This document shows, piece by piece, positions 24,872 to 32,771 of a DNA stretch of 64,000 nucleotides. Position 1 is the stretch's first letter, and the number at the start of each line of letters is the position of its first letter. The notes under the pieces are model-generated. The model was not told where the DNA came from. It searched no databases and was given only the letters and a program-made list of their open reading frames with translations. Origin of the DNA: Lachnocurva sp029100405 (GTDB lineage Bacteria > Bacillota > Clostridia > Lachnospirales > Lachnospiraceae); assembly GCA_046263755.1 (NCBI GenBank), contig JBJYZC010000007.1, forward strand, positions 75,472 to 139,471, read 5' to 3'. The position numbers and the translations under genes were made by a program.

Positions 24872-25777
24872 ATGTCAAAACTGGATTCGTTCAACCTCGG
24901 CGAATTATATCGAGATTTAAGAATAGCGAGAGGTTTGAAAATGAAAGATATCGTGAACCAAAACCTCTCCCAAGCTCAATTGTCAAAATTTGAAAATGGA
25001 CTTACTATGCTCTCCGCTGACAAATTATTAATTGCTATTTCCGCTATTCATATGAGTTTGGCCGAATTCGAACATGCTTATAATCAATACGAAGACTCCA
25101 ATTTTTTTAAACAAGCAAAGAAGATATCCAGTCTACATGGGAAAAAAGATGTGAATGGCTTAAAAGACCTCTTAAGCCATTATGATACATCTTCCGAATC
25201 CTATGATATTTATAATCAGCTCAATTGTTTAGTCATCAAATCAGCTATTAAAGATTTGGAAGCTGATTACCCTATTTCCGAAACAGAAGTAGAACAAATT
25301 ACAGCATATTTGTACAGTATTGAAGACTGGACAGAATATGAGCTCTTTATATTTGGAAACACTTTACAGGTATTATCAACCAGTAATCTTGTATTCCTTG
25401 GAAAAGCATTTATAAAGCGTGATTCCATTTATTTATCTCTTCCAAATAACAGGCATCGGACTCACCTTGTTCTAATTAATATCATCTTCGAATTGATTAA
25501 AAGAAGTCAAGATAAAACAGCAGAATTATTTATCAAACATTTAGAAACTATCCTTGATTCTCAAGATATGTTTGCCAGAGCCTTTCTAATATTCTTTCAA
25601 AAAATACTAGATTTTCGTAATGGAAAGATAACACAGAGGGCATCTTTAGAAAACTATATTCAATCCCTTTGGTCTCTTGGCTTTAATAACATTGCTGCTT
25701 TTTTACAGGATAATTTAGAGGACTTATTACCAAATGATATGATCGACCCAGTGATTCCTATTAAAACAAGACCATAA
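24872..25777 (+). CDS. Rgg/GadR/MutR-type transcriptional regulator
   Basis: 301 residues. N-terminal helix-turn-helix (LGELYRDLRIARGLKMKDI, then LSQAQLSKFENG, about 7-47) followed by a helical repeat C-terminal domain typical of RRNPP peptide-sensing regulators of the Rgg branch. Such proteins bind a small imported peptide and act on nearby promoters. The neighbours fit: a 22-aa peptide gene with a palindromic upstream site and an MFS exporter, both on the opposite strand. Its 3' end overlaps the convergent MFS gene by 118 bases. AT-rich. Confidence 0.85.
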   Translation: MSKLDSFNLGELYRDLRIARGLKMKDIVNQNLSQAQLSKFENGLTMLSADKLLIAISAIHMSLAEFEHAYNQYEDSNFFKQAKKISSLHGKKDVNGLKDLLSHYDTSSESYDIYNQLNCLVIKSAIKDLEADYPISETEVEQITAYLYSIEDWTEYELFIFGNTLQVLSTSNLVFLGKAFIKRDSIYLSLPNNRHRTHLVLINIIFELIKRSQDKTAELFIKHLETILDSQDMFARAFLIFFQKILDFRNGKITQRASLENYIQSLWSLGFNNIAAFLQDNLEDLLPNDMIDPVIPIKTRP

Positions 25778-26946
25778 ACAATAAATGCCCAATAAACCGC
25801 ACGCCTACTTGTTGTAGAAATGAAAGGAAACACCATACTGGTAATTGGCGGGGTTAAAACCAGTAAAGCATTTACGCTCGTAACTATACCACCAAGCCTT
25901 TCTATCGGATATTCATTCACTATTTCAGCGGAAAATTTTGGTGAAACAATCCCTAACAGCCATGATATCCCAGCAGTGGCAACATAAATCATCCAAATAC
26001 TATTCATTAAGAAACCCACGCCGACAATAAGAATCAATAAATCCGCGATAAAATAATCTATGGAATACTTGATTGTGGTTTTATGATTCCTAACAGATAC
26101 AGCATTTCCAAGAATCATAAAAACAGTTATAAGACCGGATAATATAGATATCTTCACCGGACGGCTTATGCTGTTTAATTCATTGTTCGAAAAAATAAAT
26201 ATTGCAAAAATTGGTGATAAACCGCCAAAAAATCCGTTCAACATTGCCAGCTGAACAATATCTATCAGTCTTCTTTTCCCTGATATAATCGACTTCAAGT
26301 TGTCTTTTATTGTGATAAGTGGATTCTCTTCATCGATTACTCGAATACGATTCTCATAAGTCTTAATTTTTGGGATCGCCATCCAATATAAAATTGATAC
26401 AACAATAAATACGCCTGCGTTGAATACCGCCAATATACTTTCCGTACTAATTGTTAATACGAATGCACCTATAAATGTTGCTAGGACTGTTACTATTTGT
26501 GTACTAAGACTGATGACTCCTTGTGCTTTTTCCATCTGGTCTGCCGCAATCAAGGATTTAGTAAATGGCGAGAATAGTGCTGAAGAATAGTTTCCGGCCA
26601 TATCTGACATAAAGTTGAAAATAGCGGACCAAATAATAATATAAAAAGTTGGCGTAAAGTGAAAAAGTATTCCTATTCCAAGATACATCAACGCCCGGAA
26701 GAAAGAACTTCTCACGATCTGTATTAATTTATTTTGCTTCTTATCCGCAATGACCCCGATGAATATACTCATCAAAATCGGTAATGTCTCTGAAACCGAA
26801 ACAATCATTACTGCAAAACCAGCATTCTCTACACCACTTGATGCTGTAAGCAGGGCAGTATAAAACAGTTTATCTCCTATTTTAGATAATAAATTAATAC
26901 CTGTTAGTTTTGAAAACAGGCGGTTTTCTTTCAAGAATTTGATCAT
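25660..26946 (-). CDS. MFS transporter, candidate peptide exporter
   Basis: 428 residues from ATG 26946 (AAGGA 11 bases upstream; a TTG at 26958 is less likely). About 12 membrane segments, with the MFS loop motif GVIADKKQNK (about 59-68). Similar to drug-exporter-like MFS proteins found next to Rgg regulators. The last 18 residues (KLSCKKAAMLLKPRDQRD) are hydrophilic and antisense to the Rgg 3' end, which suggests the original stop was lost or the overlap is recent. A hairpin separates it from the upstream peptide gene. Confidence 0.85.
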   Translation of the reverse strand: MIKFLKENRLFSKLTGINLLSKIGDKLFYTALLTASSGVENAGFAVMIVSVSETLPILMSIFIGVIADKKQNKLIQIVRSSFFRALMYLGIGILFHFTPTFYIIIWSAIFNFMSDMAGNYSSALFSPFTKSLIAADQMEKAQGVISLSTQIVTVLATFIGAFVLTISTESILAVFNAGVFIVVSILYWMAIPKIKTYENRIRVIDEENPLITIKDNLKSIISGKRRLIDIVQLAMLNGFFGGLSPIFAIFIFSNNELNSISRPVKISILSGLITVFMILGNAVSVRNHKTTIKYSIDYFIADLLILIVGVGFLMNSIWMIYVATAGISWLLGIVSPKFSAEIVNEYPIERLGGIVTSVNALLVLTPPITSMVFPFISTTSRRAVYWAFIVYGLVLIGITGSIISFGNKSSKLSCKKAAMLLKPRDQRD

Positions 26947-26974
26947 TCGCTGCCACAATCCTTACTACTGTTAA

Positions 26975-27015
26975 AAGCTGAATTTGGTAAATATTATTGT
27001 TACCAAATTCAGCTT
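26975..27015 (-). terminator. 16-bp perfect hairpin between peptide and MFS genes
   Basis: Arms AAGCTGAATTTGGTAA/TTACCAAATTCAGCTT with a 9-base loop, followed on the minus strand by TTTT. It is probably a partial terminator that gives more peptide mRNA than exporter mRNA. Confidence 0.75.
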
Positions 27016-27037
27016 CCACAAAAAAACCAATATAGGA

Positions 27038-27106
27038 TTAATCAAAAAAATGCTGAACCCCAGAGTTCCTGTCTGCTGCAATTTCTTTAATTTGTTCTAG
27101 TTTCAT
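27038..27106 (-). CDS. 22-aa peptide, candidate signalling pheromone or bacteriocin-like peptide
   Basis: ATG 27106 to TAA 27038, 22 codons, starting MKLEQIKEIA and ending DRNSGVQHFFD. GAGGTGAT lies about 6 bases upstream, a strong ribosome binding site for so short an ORF. It has no classical signal peptide; the C-terminal half could be the active form after processing. Evidence that it is real: strong translation signal, palindromes just upstream, a hairpin just downstream, and placement between an Rgg regulator and a transporter. No known pheromone is recognised. Confidence 0.65.
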   Translation of the reverse strand: MKLEQIKEIAADRNSGVQHFFD

Positions 27107-27122
27107 AATCATCACCTCGCTG

Positions 27123-27182
27123 TGCATATCCTATCATAAGATATGCATTATTCACGGAATATTCAAATATGAATATTCCGTG
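27123..27182 (-). promoter_or_regulatory. Palindromic control region of the peptide operon
   Basis: A perfect 12-bp inverted repeat CACGGAATATTC/GAATATTCCGTG (27153-27164, 27171-27182) lies upstream of a -10 like TATGAT (minus strand). A second 8-bp palindrome TGCATATC/GATATGCA (27123-27147) overlaps that -10. No good -35 is present, which fits an activator-dependent promoter. Binding by the Rgg protein is inference. Confidence 0.6.
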
Positions 27183-27264
27183 GTGAGGCATGCCATAAAA
27201 CATGCAATTCACACCCTAGAAATTTACACATGGCCTTTTGTCACCAATCTATCGTGAATTGAAA

Positions 27265-27287
27265 TATCTAGTGACAGGCACTGCTAA
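27265..27287 (+). repeat. Island repeat, copy b
   Basis: TATCTA then GTGACAGGCACTGCTAA. It lies between the Rgg/peptide module and the GntR-ABC module. Confidence 0.85.
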
Positions 27288-27308
27288 GCAGATGGACCAG
27301 AAGAAGAG

Positions 27309-27349
27309 AATATCCTGCTTCGTAAAATTACGAGGCAGGATATTTTTTT
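27309..27349 (+). terminator. Strong hairpin with T-run just after repeat copy b
   Basis: Stem AATATCCTGC/GCAGGATATT with inner TCGTAA/TTACGA, then seven T. No gene ends just upstream on the + strand, so it may be a relic or insulate the next promoter. Confidence 0.8.
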
Positions 27350-27360
27350 ATAAAAACCTA

Positions 27361-27405
27361 TTGACATTCAGCTGTTCTAACTGTATATATAACATATAAA
27401 CAGTT
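27361..27405 (+). promoter_or_regulatory. Promoter and operator of GntR-ABC operon
   Basis: TTGACA (27361-27366), 17-bp spacer, TATATA (27384-27389). An inverted repeat AACTGT/ACAGTT (27379-27384, 27400-27405) spans the -10, suited to autorepression by the GntR protein. Confidence 0.65.
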
Positions 27406-27434
27406 GGCACCGAAATAAAAAAGGTGGTGAGACT

Positions 27435-27815
27435 TTGAAAATCTTACAGAATAATGGCGTTCCAATTTATCAGCAGATTGCTGATGACTTCAGAGAACAG
27501 ATCATGAATGGAAAGATCAAGGAGGGTAGCTACCTCCCATCCATTCGTTCCTTGGCCAAGGACTTAAAGATTAGCGTCATTACAACCATGAAGGCCTATG
27601 AACTCCTCCAGGAGGAAGGCCTAGTCTCTGCAATACAGGGCAAGGGCTACATTGTGAATCCCCAGGATACAGAGATGATGATGGAGCAGCAGATGAGAAA
27701 GGTAGAAGCGGCATTATCAGAAGCCATTAAAGCTGCTGATGTGGCAGGAATTACCGATCAGGAATTGATGGATACCCTACAGATGCTTCTTAAGATTAAC
27801 CGTGAGGACGTATAA
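27435..27815 (+). CDS. GntR family regulator, YtrA type
   Basis: 126 residues from TTG 27435 (AAGGTGGTGAG upstream). Winged helix IYQQIADDFREQIMNGKI, then YLPSIRSLAKDLKISVITTM, then YELLQEEGLVSAIQGKGY. The short C-terminal helix is the dimerisation tail of the YtrA subfamily, which controls ABC exporters encoded downstream, as here. Confidence 0.88.
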   Translation: MKILQNNGVPIYQQIADDFREQIMNGKIKEGSYLPSIRSLAKDLKISVITTMKAYELLQEEGLVSAIQGKGYIVNPQDTEMMMEQQMRKVEAALSEAIKAADVAGITDQELMDTLQMLLKINREDV

Positions 27816-27853
27816 GATAACACGGTTTATATTTCCAAAAGAAAGGGATTGTT

Positions 27854-28765
27854 ATGGAGTTTGAAAAAGTTATAGATGGGAAAAATATAAGTAAGAAATA
27901 TAAGAACTTTGCCTTAGACCTTCCGAAGCTGGAAGTACCCAAGGGATTTGCAACGGCACTGATTGGAGAGAATGGAGCCGGTAAAACCACCCTTCTAAAT
28001 ATCCTGTCTGGTATTCGCATGGACTATAAGGGAGAGTTAACCTTCTTCGGAACAGAGAAGGCTGGTGGATTTTCAGAGAATCAGGCTATGAGAGAGCGGA
28101 TTGGTTATACCGGTGCCAACGATTACTTCATGCCAGAGTGGTCCATTAAGCAGGTATTAACTGCCAATGAGCTTCTCTTTGATGGCTTTCATAAGGATCG
28201 ATTCATGGCCCTGATGAAGGAGCTAAATATTCCATCCGATCAGGGAATTAAGGGATGGAAGAAGGTATCCAAGCTATCCGATGGTAATCGGATGAAGCTT
28301 GAGATTGCATCGGTGCTAGCGAGAGATACGGATCTCTTAATTATGGATGAGCCAGCATCTCCGTTGGATCCTTTGATGCGAGACAAGCTATGCGACCTGA
28401 TTCGTGACTATATCGAAGATGGGGAGGGAGAGAAGTCTGTATTCTTTTCTACCCATAACATTGCAGACATGGAGAATGTCACCGATTATGTGATCCTGAT
28501 GGAAGAGGGCAGAATTGTAGAGCAGGGCTTTACAGAGGAACTAAAGGAAAAGTACATCATGGTTCGTGCAGATGCAGACCAGAGTGACCGCTTGAAGGAT
28601 AAGATTCTAGGCGCGCACAGATCCTCCTTTGGTATCGATGGCATCATGCGTAGAGAGGATATAGATCTGGCAGAGTCCTGTGGAGCTGCCATTGAGACAG
28701 CGAATTTGACTGAGATAGTTGTTGCACTGATGAAAACCTATACGAGCCTGGAATTAGGAAAGTAG
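27854..28765 (+). CDS. ABC transporter ATP-binding protein
   Basis: 303 residues. Walker A GENGAGKT (about 36-43), a signature reading KLSDGNRMKLEIA (Gly-Gly replaced by Asp-Gly) and Walker B LLIMDEPASPLDP. Together with GntR and two membrane proteins it forms an ABC-2 type exporter of the YtrB/BcrA kind, often linked to cell-wall antibiotics. AAAGGGA precedes the ATG. Confidence 0.9.
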   Translation: MEFEKVIDGKNISKKYKNFALDLPKLEVPKGFATALIGENGAGKTTLLNILSGIRMDYKGELTFFGTEKAGGFSENQAMRERIGYTGANDYFMPEWSIKQVLTANELLFDGFHKDRFMALMKELNIPSDQGIKGWKKVSKLSDGNRMKLEIASVLARDTDLLIMDEPASPLDPLMRDKLCDLIRDYIEDGEGEKSVFFSTHNIADMENVTDYVILMEEGRIVEQGFTEELKEKYIMVRADADQSDRLKDKILGAHRSSFGIDGIMRREDIDLAESCGAAIETANLTEIVVALMKTYTSLELGK

Positions 28766-28774
28766 GAGGGTGCT

Positions 28775-29431
28775 ATGAATGGACGTACTCAAAATAGCCT
28801 TCGACATTACCTGGTCTTTTGCACGGGACTCTTTCGTCTTATCACTTTCCTTGTCTATCCTCTATCTGCACTTGGCATGTTCCTTTACATTCTAGTAAGA
28901 GGAGCGAAAGAAGCAGAGGGGTTTACCTGTGTGGCTTGTATCTTTGTCCTGTCCTTAGCAGCAGGCTTAGAGGTCGTTTTAGATGTGCTCTATATGAGCG
29001 GTATGTCAGGGAAGAGACTGCATGGGATGAATCTTTTCTTGACAAGTACCAGGGGAATTAAAGTGTGGAAGCATGCTGTTATACTAGAGTTTCTGCGGAA
29101 AATTCTATATGTGGGAATCTGTTATGTGATTACGGTTTGCTCCGCGCTGGATGAATTCCGGAGAGTGGAAGCGAAGGCTGTATTGTATTTCTTCGCAATT
29201 CTAGGATTTGTTGCGGCAGGTATTCTGATTAGCCGAGCTTTGATGATGGCTTGGTGGAATATGATATTTGGTATGTTTGTACTAAATGCATCCATGTTTC
29301 TAGGCTTGATGATTTTCTTAGTCCCTATGTGGACCATGGTACTCTTAGGAATCCTTGGGGTTGGTTTGATGGGCTTCTTACTGATTACAAGTCTTAGAAA
29401 AGGAGAGAGGAGCTATTATGAAGAATCTTAG
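28775..29431 (+). CDS. ABC-2 type membrane protein
   Basis: 218 residues, six predicted membrane segments with a short loop carrying KRLHGMNLFLTSTRGIKVWK. Encoded 9 bases after the ATPase gene with GGAGGGTG upstream, and overlapping the next gene by 14 bases. It is probably one half of the permease. Confidence 0.75.
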   Translation: MNGRTQNSLRHYLVFCTGLFRLITFLVYPLSALGMFLYILVRGAKEAEGFTCVACIFVLSLAAGLEVVLDVLYMSGMSGKRLHGMNLFLTSTRGIKVWKHAVILEFLRKILYVGICYVITVCSALDEFRRVEAKAVLYFFAILGFVAAGILISRALMMAWWNMIFGMFVLNASMFLGLMIFLVPMWTMVLLGILGVGLMGFLLITSLRKGERSYYEES

Positions 29432-30125
29432 GAATTATTTGAAACTATGGCCCTTAAGTCCACGATTTAAGACCATGATGATACTTGCTTCCTTTTTTAT
29501 TATCCTGGGTATTGGATTAGATATCACCCAGTTTATTATTTTGCCCGATACAGAAGAGGGCTCGCCAGTAACTATATTTTCCATTTTCTACATGCTGGCT
29601 GGTATGTTTATTATGCAGTGCAGCATGCTTTTAGGGATGTCTCAGATGGTTTTAACTTCTCCTAAGAAGAGAAAGATCTTCTTCACTTATCCCGTGGTCC
29701 TTACCGTACTAATGAATCTCTGCATGTATGGAATCGGAGTGGTGATTCGTGTGATTGGTATCCAAAAGACTCCAGAACTTACCAATGTTATGGGTTATAC
29801 CCTTTTATTTGCCGGCGGATTTACCCTGCTGATTGGTATCGTTAATGGGTTGACCTATAAGTACTATTGGGCTTCCTTTATCCCATTTTTGATTATCTGG
29901 GTTCTGGGGTATTATCTCCTGGGGAATCCCATGGAACTAGAGCACAACCAGATGGGTACACGGGTATTAGAAGTCATTGGAAATTGGTCCTTTACAGAGA
30001 GAGCCTGGATTGGTTTTGCTATGTGTCTTGTAGGTAATGTACTATTTATCTTCTTCACACGATTGGTTTACAGAGCCCCAATCAGCCAATATATCTTCCG
30101 CACTATGGCAAGGAAGTCTGTCTAA
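29418..30125 (+). CDS. ABC-2 type membrane protein
   Basis: 235 residues, about six membrane segments, hydrophilic ends (ARKSV at the C-terminus). GAGAGGAG upstream of the ATG; overlaps the previous gene. Likely the second permease half. Substrate unknown. Repeat copy c follows 54 bases later. Confidence 0.75.
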   Translation: MKNLRNYLKLWPLSPRFKTMMILASFFIILGIGLDITQFIILPDTEEGSPVTIFSIFYMLAGMFIMQCSMLLGMSQMVLTSPKKRKIFFTYPVVLTVLMNLCMYGIGVVIRVIGIQKTPELTNVMGYTLLFAGGFTLLIGIVNGLTYKYYWASFIPFLIIWVLGYYLLGNPMELEHNQMGTRVLEVIGNWSFTERAWIGFAMCLVGNVLFIFFTRLVYRAPISQYIFRTMARKSV

Positions 30126-30179
30126 GAGCTTAGATAATGTAAACCATGCTTTAACATACAGTGAATGCTTACGATAAAA

Positions 30180-30202
30180 TATCTGGTGACAGGCACTGCT
30201 AA
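30180..30202 (+). repeat. Island repeat, copy c
   Basis: TATCT then GGTGACAGGCACTGCTAA. In the phosphatase frame, 30173-30202 still reads DKISGDRHC and stop. Confidence 0.88.
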
Positions 30203-30246
30203 GTGATGACGAAATTGAATAAGATGAAGCCTCTGAGGGACAGCCT

Positions 30247-30486
30247 TCAGGGGCTTTTGCTTTGGAGGGTCAAGTTTGGAGAAGATTTTCCTGATTCAAT
30301 CCTGGCAACGGATGAGTGTGGAAGACCGCACATCTCTGCAAGGTCACGCTGAGAAAGGTTTAGATTATGGCGCTGGTCGATTATGGTGCTGACAATCTTA
30401 GCTCTTTCTTCGACTTCATCCATATCCCTGCCGATTTCGGGATTTGATTCACGCACATGTTTTTTATAATCGTTCCATGTTGCCAT
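30247..30486 (-). CDS. HigA-type antitoxin (XRE family), C-terminus altered
   Basis: 79 residues from ATG 30486 (GAGGTG upstream). Helix-turn-helix LNLSQRDLAEMCGLPHSSVARIESGKSSPNL (read as LSQRDLAEMCGLPHSSVARI, ESGKSSPNL). After SSPNL the usual TTLLRILKPLGLTL tail is replaced by TLQSKSP and a stop, so about 15-20 residues are lost. The end lies 45 bp from repeat copy c. It may still bind DNA. Confidence 0.7.
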   Translation of the reverse strand: MATWNDYKKHVRESNPEIGRDMDEVEERAKIVSTIIDQRHNLNLSQRDLAEMCGLPHSSVARIESGKSSPNLTLQSKSP

Positions 30487-30491
30487 AGCAT

Positions 30492-30599
30492 TCACCTCTT
30501 TTCATGCCGTGATTTCCAGTCGTCTCTTTCGGCAAGAGCCTGATTGATCTCACGTTGGGGAGACTTTTGGGATTTCTTACAGAACAGGTGTAGCAGAAC
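30492..30599 (-). pseudogene. C-terminal remnant of HigB-type toxin
   Basis: In frame with TGA at 30492-30494 the minus strand reads VLLHLFCKKSQKSPQREI then NQALAERDDWKSRHEKR, the characteristic end of HigB/Gp49-like RelE-superfamily toxins. The other two thirds of the gene are missing. The break coincides with the stop of the yafQ-like gene at 30601. Confidence 0.75.
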
Positions 30600-30600
30600 A

Positions 30601-30873
30601 TTAGAACAGATCCGAATGGCTTCCTGTCCTGGAAGCAGTAAGAATCAGTTCTTCTTTATTAATTGCATATACAAGGAGCCAGTCCGGCTGTATGTGGCAT
30701 TCCCTGAATCCGATATAGTTACCGGTCAGGGCGTGGTCACGGTACTTTTCTTCCAGTGCTTGTTCTTCCCGGAGAGTCTGAAGGACATCTTTAAGCAGGG
30801 ACAGATCTTTGCCCCGCTTATTTATACGCTTCAGATCTTTTCTGAACTGGGTGGTCATTACCAGATCAAGCAT
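30601..30873 (-). CDS. YafQ/RelE-type mRNA interferase toxin
   Basis: 90 residues from ATG 30873. VMTTQFRKDLKRINKRGKDL (about 5-24), YRDHALTGNYIGFRECHI with its catalytic His, and the family ending LTASRTGSHSDLF are complete. YafQ cleaves mRNA on the ribosome. The antitoxin gene overlaps by 8 bases upstream, so this pair appears intact. Confidence 0.88.
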   Translation of the reverse strand: MLDLVMTTQFRKDLKRINKRGKDLSLLKDVLQTLREEQALEEKYRDHALTGNYIGFRECHIQPDWLLVYAINKEELILTASRTGSHSDLF

Positions 30874-31162
30874 GCACAGTATCCTCCGCAAGAGCATCTT
30901 TAAACATGTCATCGACGGAAGTATAGCGTTTGGCTGGTAATGAACCGTCCATAATCTTGCGGGTCTCCTCAATGGCAGCTTCTGTTTCCGCATTGTATCT
31001 GGGTTGACGGACTTCAAATGGAAGGCCGCCCTCCATCAGGGAAACATGCAGAAAGATATTGATAGCATCAGTTACGGAAAGTCCGAAACTTCCATAAAGC
31101 TTCTCGACACGGGCCTTGAGATCGGGATCAATGCGAATATTTATATTTGCAGTCTTAGACAT
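30866..31162 (-). CDS. DinJ/RelB-type antitoxin
   Basis: 98 residues from ATG 31162, set by GGAGGTGATCTT just upstream; a longer frame to 31210 is not needed. Ribbon-helix-helix start TANINIRIDPDLKARVEKLY and GLSVTDAINIFLHVSL match DinJ. The charged C-terminus binds the toxin. Confidence 0.88.
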   Translation of the reverse strand: MSKTANINIRIDPDLKARVEKLYGSFGLSVTDAINIFLHVSLMEGGLPFEVRQPRYNAETEAAIEETRKIMDGSLPAKRYTSVDDMFKDALAEDTVHA

Positions 31163-31344
31163 AAGATCACCTCCTGAATAGATTGTATTGCAAATGTTAA
31201 ACAAACGCAAGCGTCTTTAAACAAAGGAGAAAAAGATGATGTAAGACAGAGATCTTAAAAGAGTGAAATGGAATTCAGCAGCCCGGGGCTTTTGTCGTCT
31301 CAGGTATCATGGTAAACTGAACAAACAGATAAAAAATGTACATT

Positions 31345-31404
31345 TGCCAGGCCGGTTGCAAAGAATTGCCGGAAAAGATACACGTTGGTGACAGGCACTG
31401 TTAA
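31345..31404 (+). pseudogene. Phosphatase 3'-end remnant with island repeat, copy d
   Basis: Twenty codons in frame, CQAGCKELPEKI then HVGDRHC and TAA, match the last 20 codons of the phosphatase gene at 19636-20106 (ILAGCKGLLEKIIPGDRHC); 49 of 60 bases agree by eye. The repeat itself is 31382-31404, ending GGTGACAGGCACTGTTAA. It differs from copy a at several codons, so it comes from another allele. Confidence 0.88.
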
Positions 31405-31433
31405 CGGTTAAACTCTTGGAGTAACAAATCATT

Positions 31434-32627
31434 ATGGAAAATTATTACAGAAAAGATGCAATATTAAATGCTCTGATTGAGCGTAAAGGAATACAGTATC
31501 TTACAGATATTGCTGCGGAGATGCTTGGGAATCCTATGCTTTTGTATGACATAAGCGGCAAAGTTATCTCTTACAGCCATTGCAATGGAGATGATGAAAT
31601 ATGGAAAGTGCTTCTGCATGAAGGCAATCTGATTGCGGAATACACAAAGGTTACTGAAGAAACAGGAATCTTTGAGGAACTGCTCAATAGTGATGAGCCA
31701 CTGATAAGCAAGCTCCCATTCAGTCCATATCGCATTATGGGTTGTCGTGTCAGAGATATAGATGGACCAATAGGCATAGTCACTATTGTCGAAAGGAATC
31801 CCTTCAGGGGTGAGGATGAAGAATTACTGGTTATCATCTGCAAATCCATTCTTTTTGAGATGCTTTATAGTGAGAGAACAGCAATGCAGGCTGTTCCTTA
31901 TTTCAGTATATTCAAAGACATAATTGAGAAGACTGCAAATGAACAGGACATAATCGAGCGCTGCAGGATATCAGGGATAACCTTTCCGAAATTCATGCAG
32001 CTTGTTGCGGTAAAGAGCATAGACCTGCGCAATAGTTTATCTTTATATCTTATGCGGGATACGCTGGTCCATACATTGCCGACATCTTCATACTGTGTCA
32101 TCTATGACGGGAGCCTTATTATTGTTCTCGATAAAAAATATGTAACAACGGATATGATCAGTACCATTCAATCAGTTGTTGGCGGACGCGATACTCGCAT
32201 TGGCATAAGCAGGCCGTTTGAAAACATCATGAGTCTTTCTGCTGCATTCGGTGAAATGAAGGCGATTCAGAGGGTATATCAGAAGCTGGAGGTAGACAGC
32301 CTTATAATCTATTACGAAGATATACTGCTTTATCATTTTATGGAACTGGCATCGCAGGGAAATGACCTTGAACAGTTTTGCCGGCCTGAGATTCGTATGA
32401 TGGAAGAATATGATCAGAAATACAATGCATCTCTGAAAGAAAGTGTGGAGATGTATCTTGAGTCTGGACGTAATGTACAGCAGGCTGCCAGAAAAATGAA
32501 CATCCATAAAAACACTCTTAGGTACAGGCTTGAAAGAGCTGAAGAGCTGTTCGATATAGATCTTACTGACGAAAACACATGCTTCAACCTGCAGTTTTCT
32601 CTTCGCATGTATAGGATGATTCGCTGA
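31434..32627 (+). CDS. PucR-type transcriptional regulator
   Basis: 397 residues. An N-terminal GAF/PucR-like sensing region (YLTDIAAEMLGNPMLLYDIS, about 20-39), a central GGDEF-like domain, and the C-terminal PucR helix-turn-helix NVQQAARKMNIHKNTLRYRL then ERAEELF (about 349-375). This type usually activates an adjacent catabolic or reductase gene; the enoate-reductase-like gene lies 144 bases downstream behind a terminator. Confidence 0.85.
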   Translation: MENYYRKDAILNALIERKGIQYLTDIAAEMLGNPMLLYDISGKVISYSHCNGDDEIWKVLLHEGNLIAEYTKVTEETGIFEELLNSDEPLISKLPFSPYRIMGCRVRDIDGPIGIVTIVERNPFRGEDEELLVIICKSILFEMLYSERTAMQAVPYFSIFKDIIEKTANEQDIIERCRISGITFPKFMQLVAVKSIDLRNSLSLYLMRDTLVHTLPTSSYCVIYDGSLIIVLDKKYVTTDMISTIQSVVGGRDTRIGISRPFENIMSLSAAFGEMKAIQRVYQKLEVDSLIIYYEDILLYHFMELASQGNDLEQFCRPEIRMMEEYDQKYNASLKESVEMYLESGRNVQQAARKMNIHKNTLRYRLERAEELFDIDLTDENTCFNLQFSLRMYRMIR

Positions 32628-32662
32628 TTGTACAAAAGAACGAATATACCTTCATATACTTG

Positions 32663-32695
32663 GACCGATGACCATATAGTGGCATCGGTCTTTTT
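32663..32695 (+). terminator. Terminator between PucR-type gene and reductase
   Basis: Stem GACCGATG/CATCGGTC plus CC/GG, then TTTTT. The reductase is therefore probably transcribed from its own, regulated promoter. Confidence 0.85.
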
Positions 32696-32771
32696 GTTAT
32701 AATTTAGTTAGGAAATAACTACACTTTAGAATGTATATCGAAGAATAAACTAAAAAAGGAGATAAGCAGAT

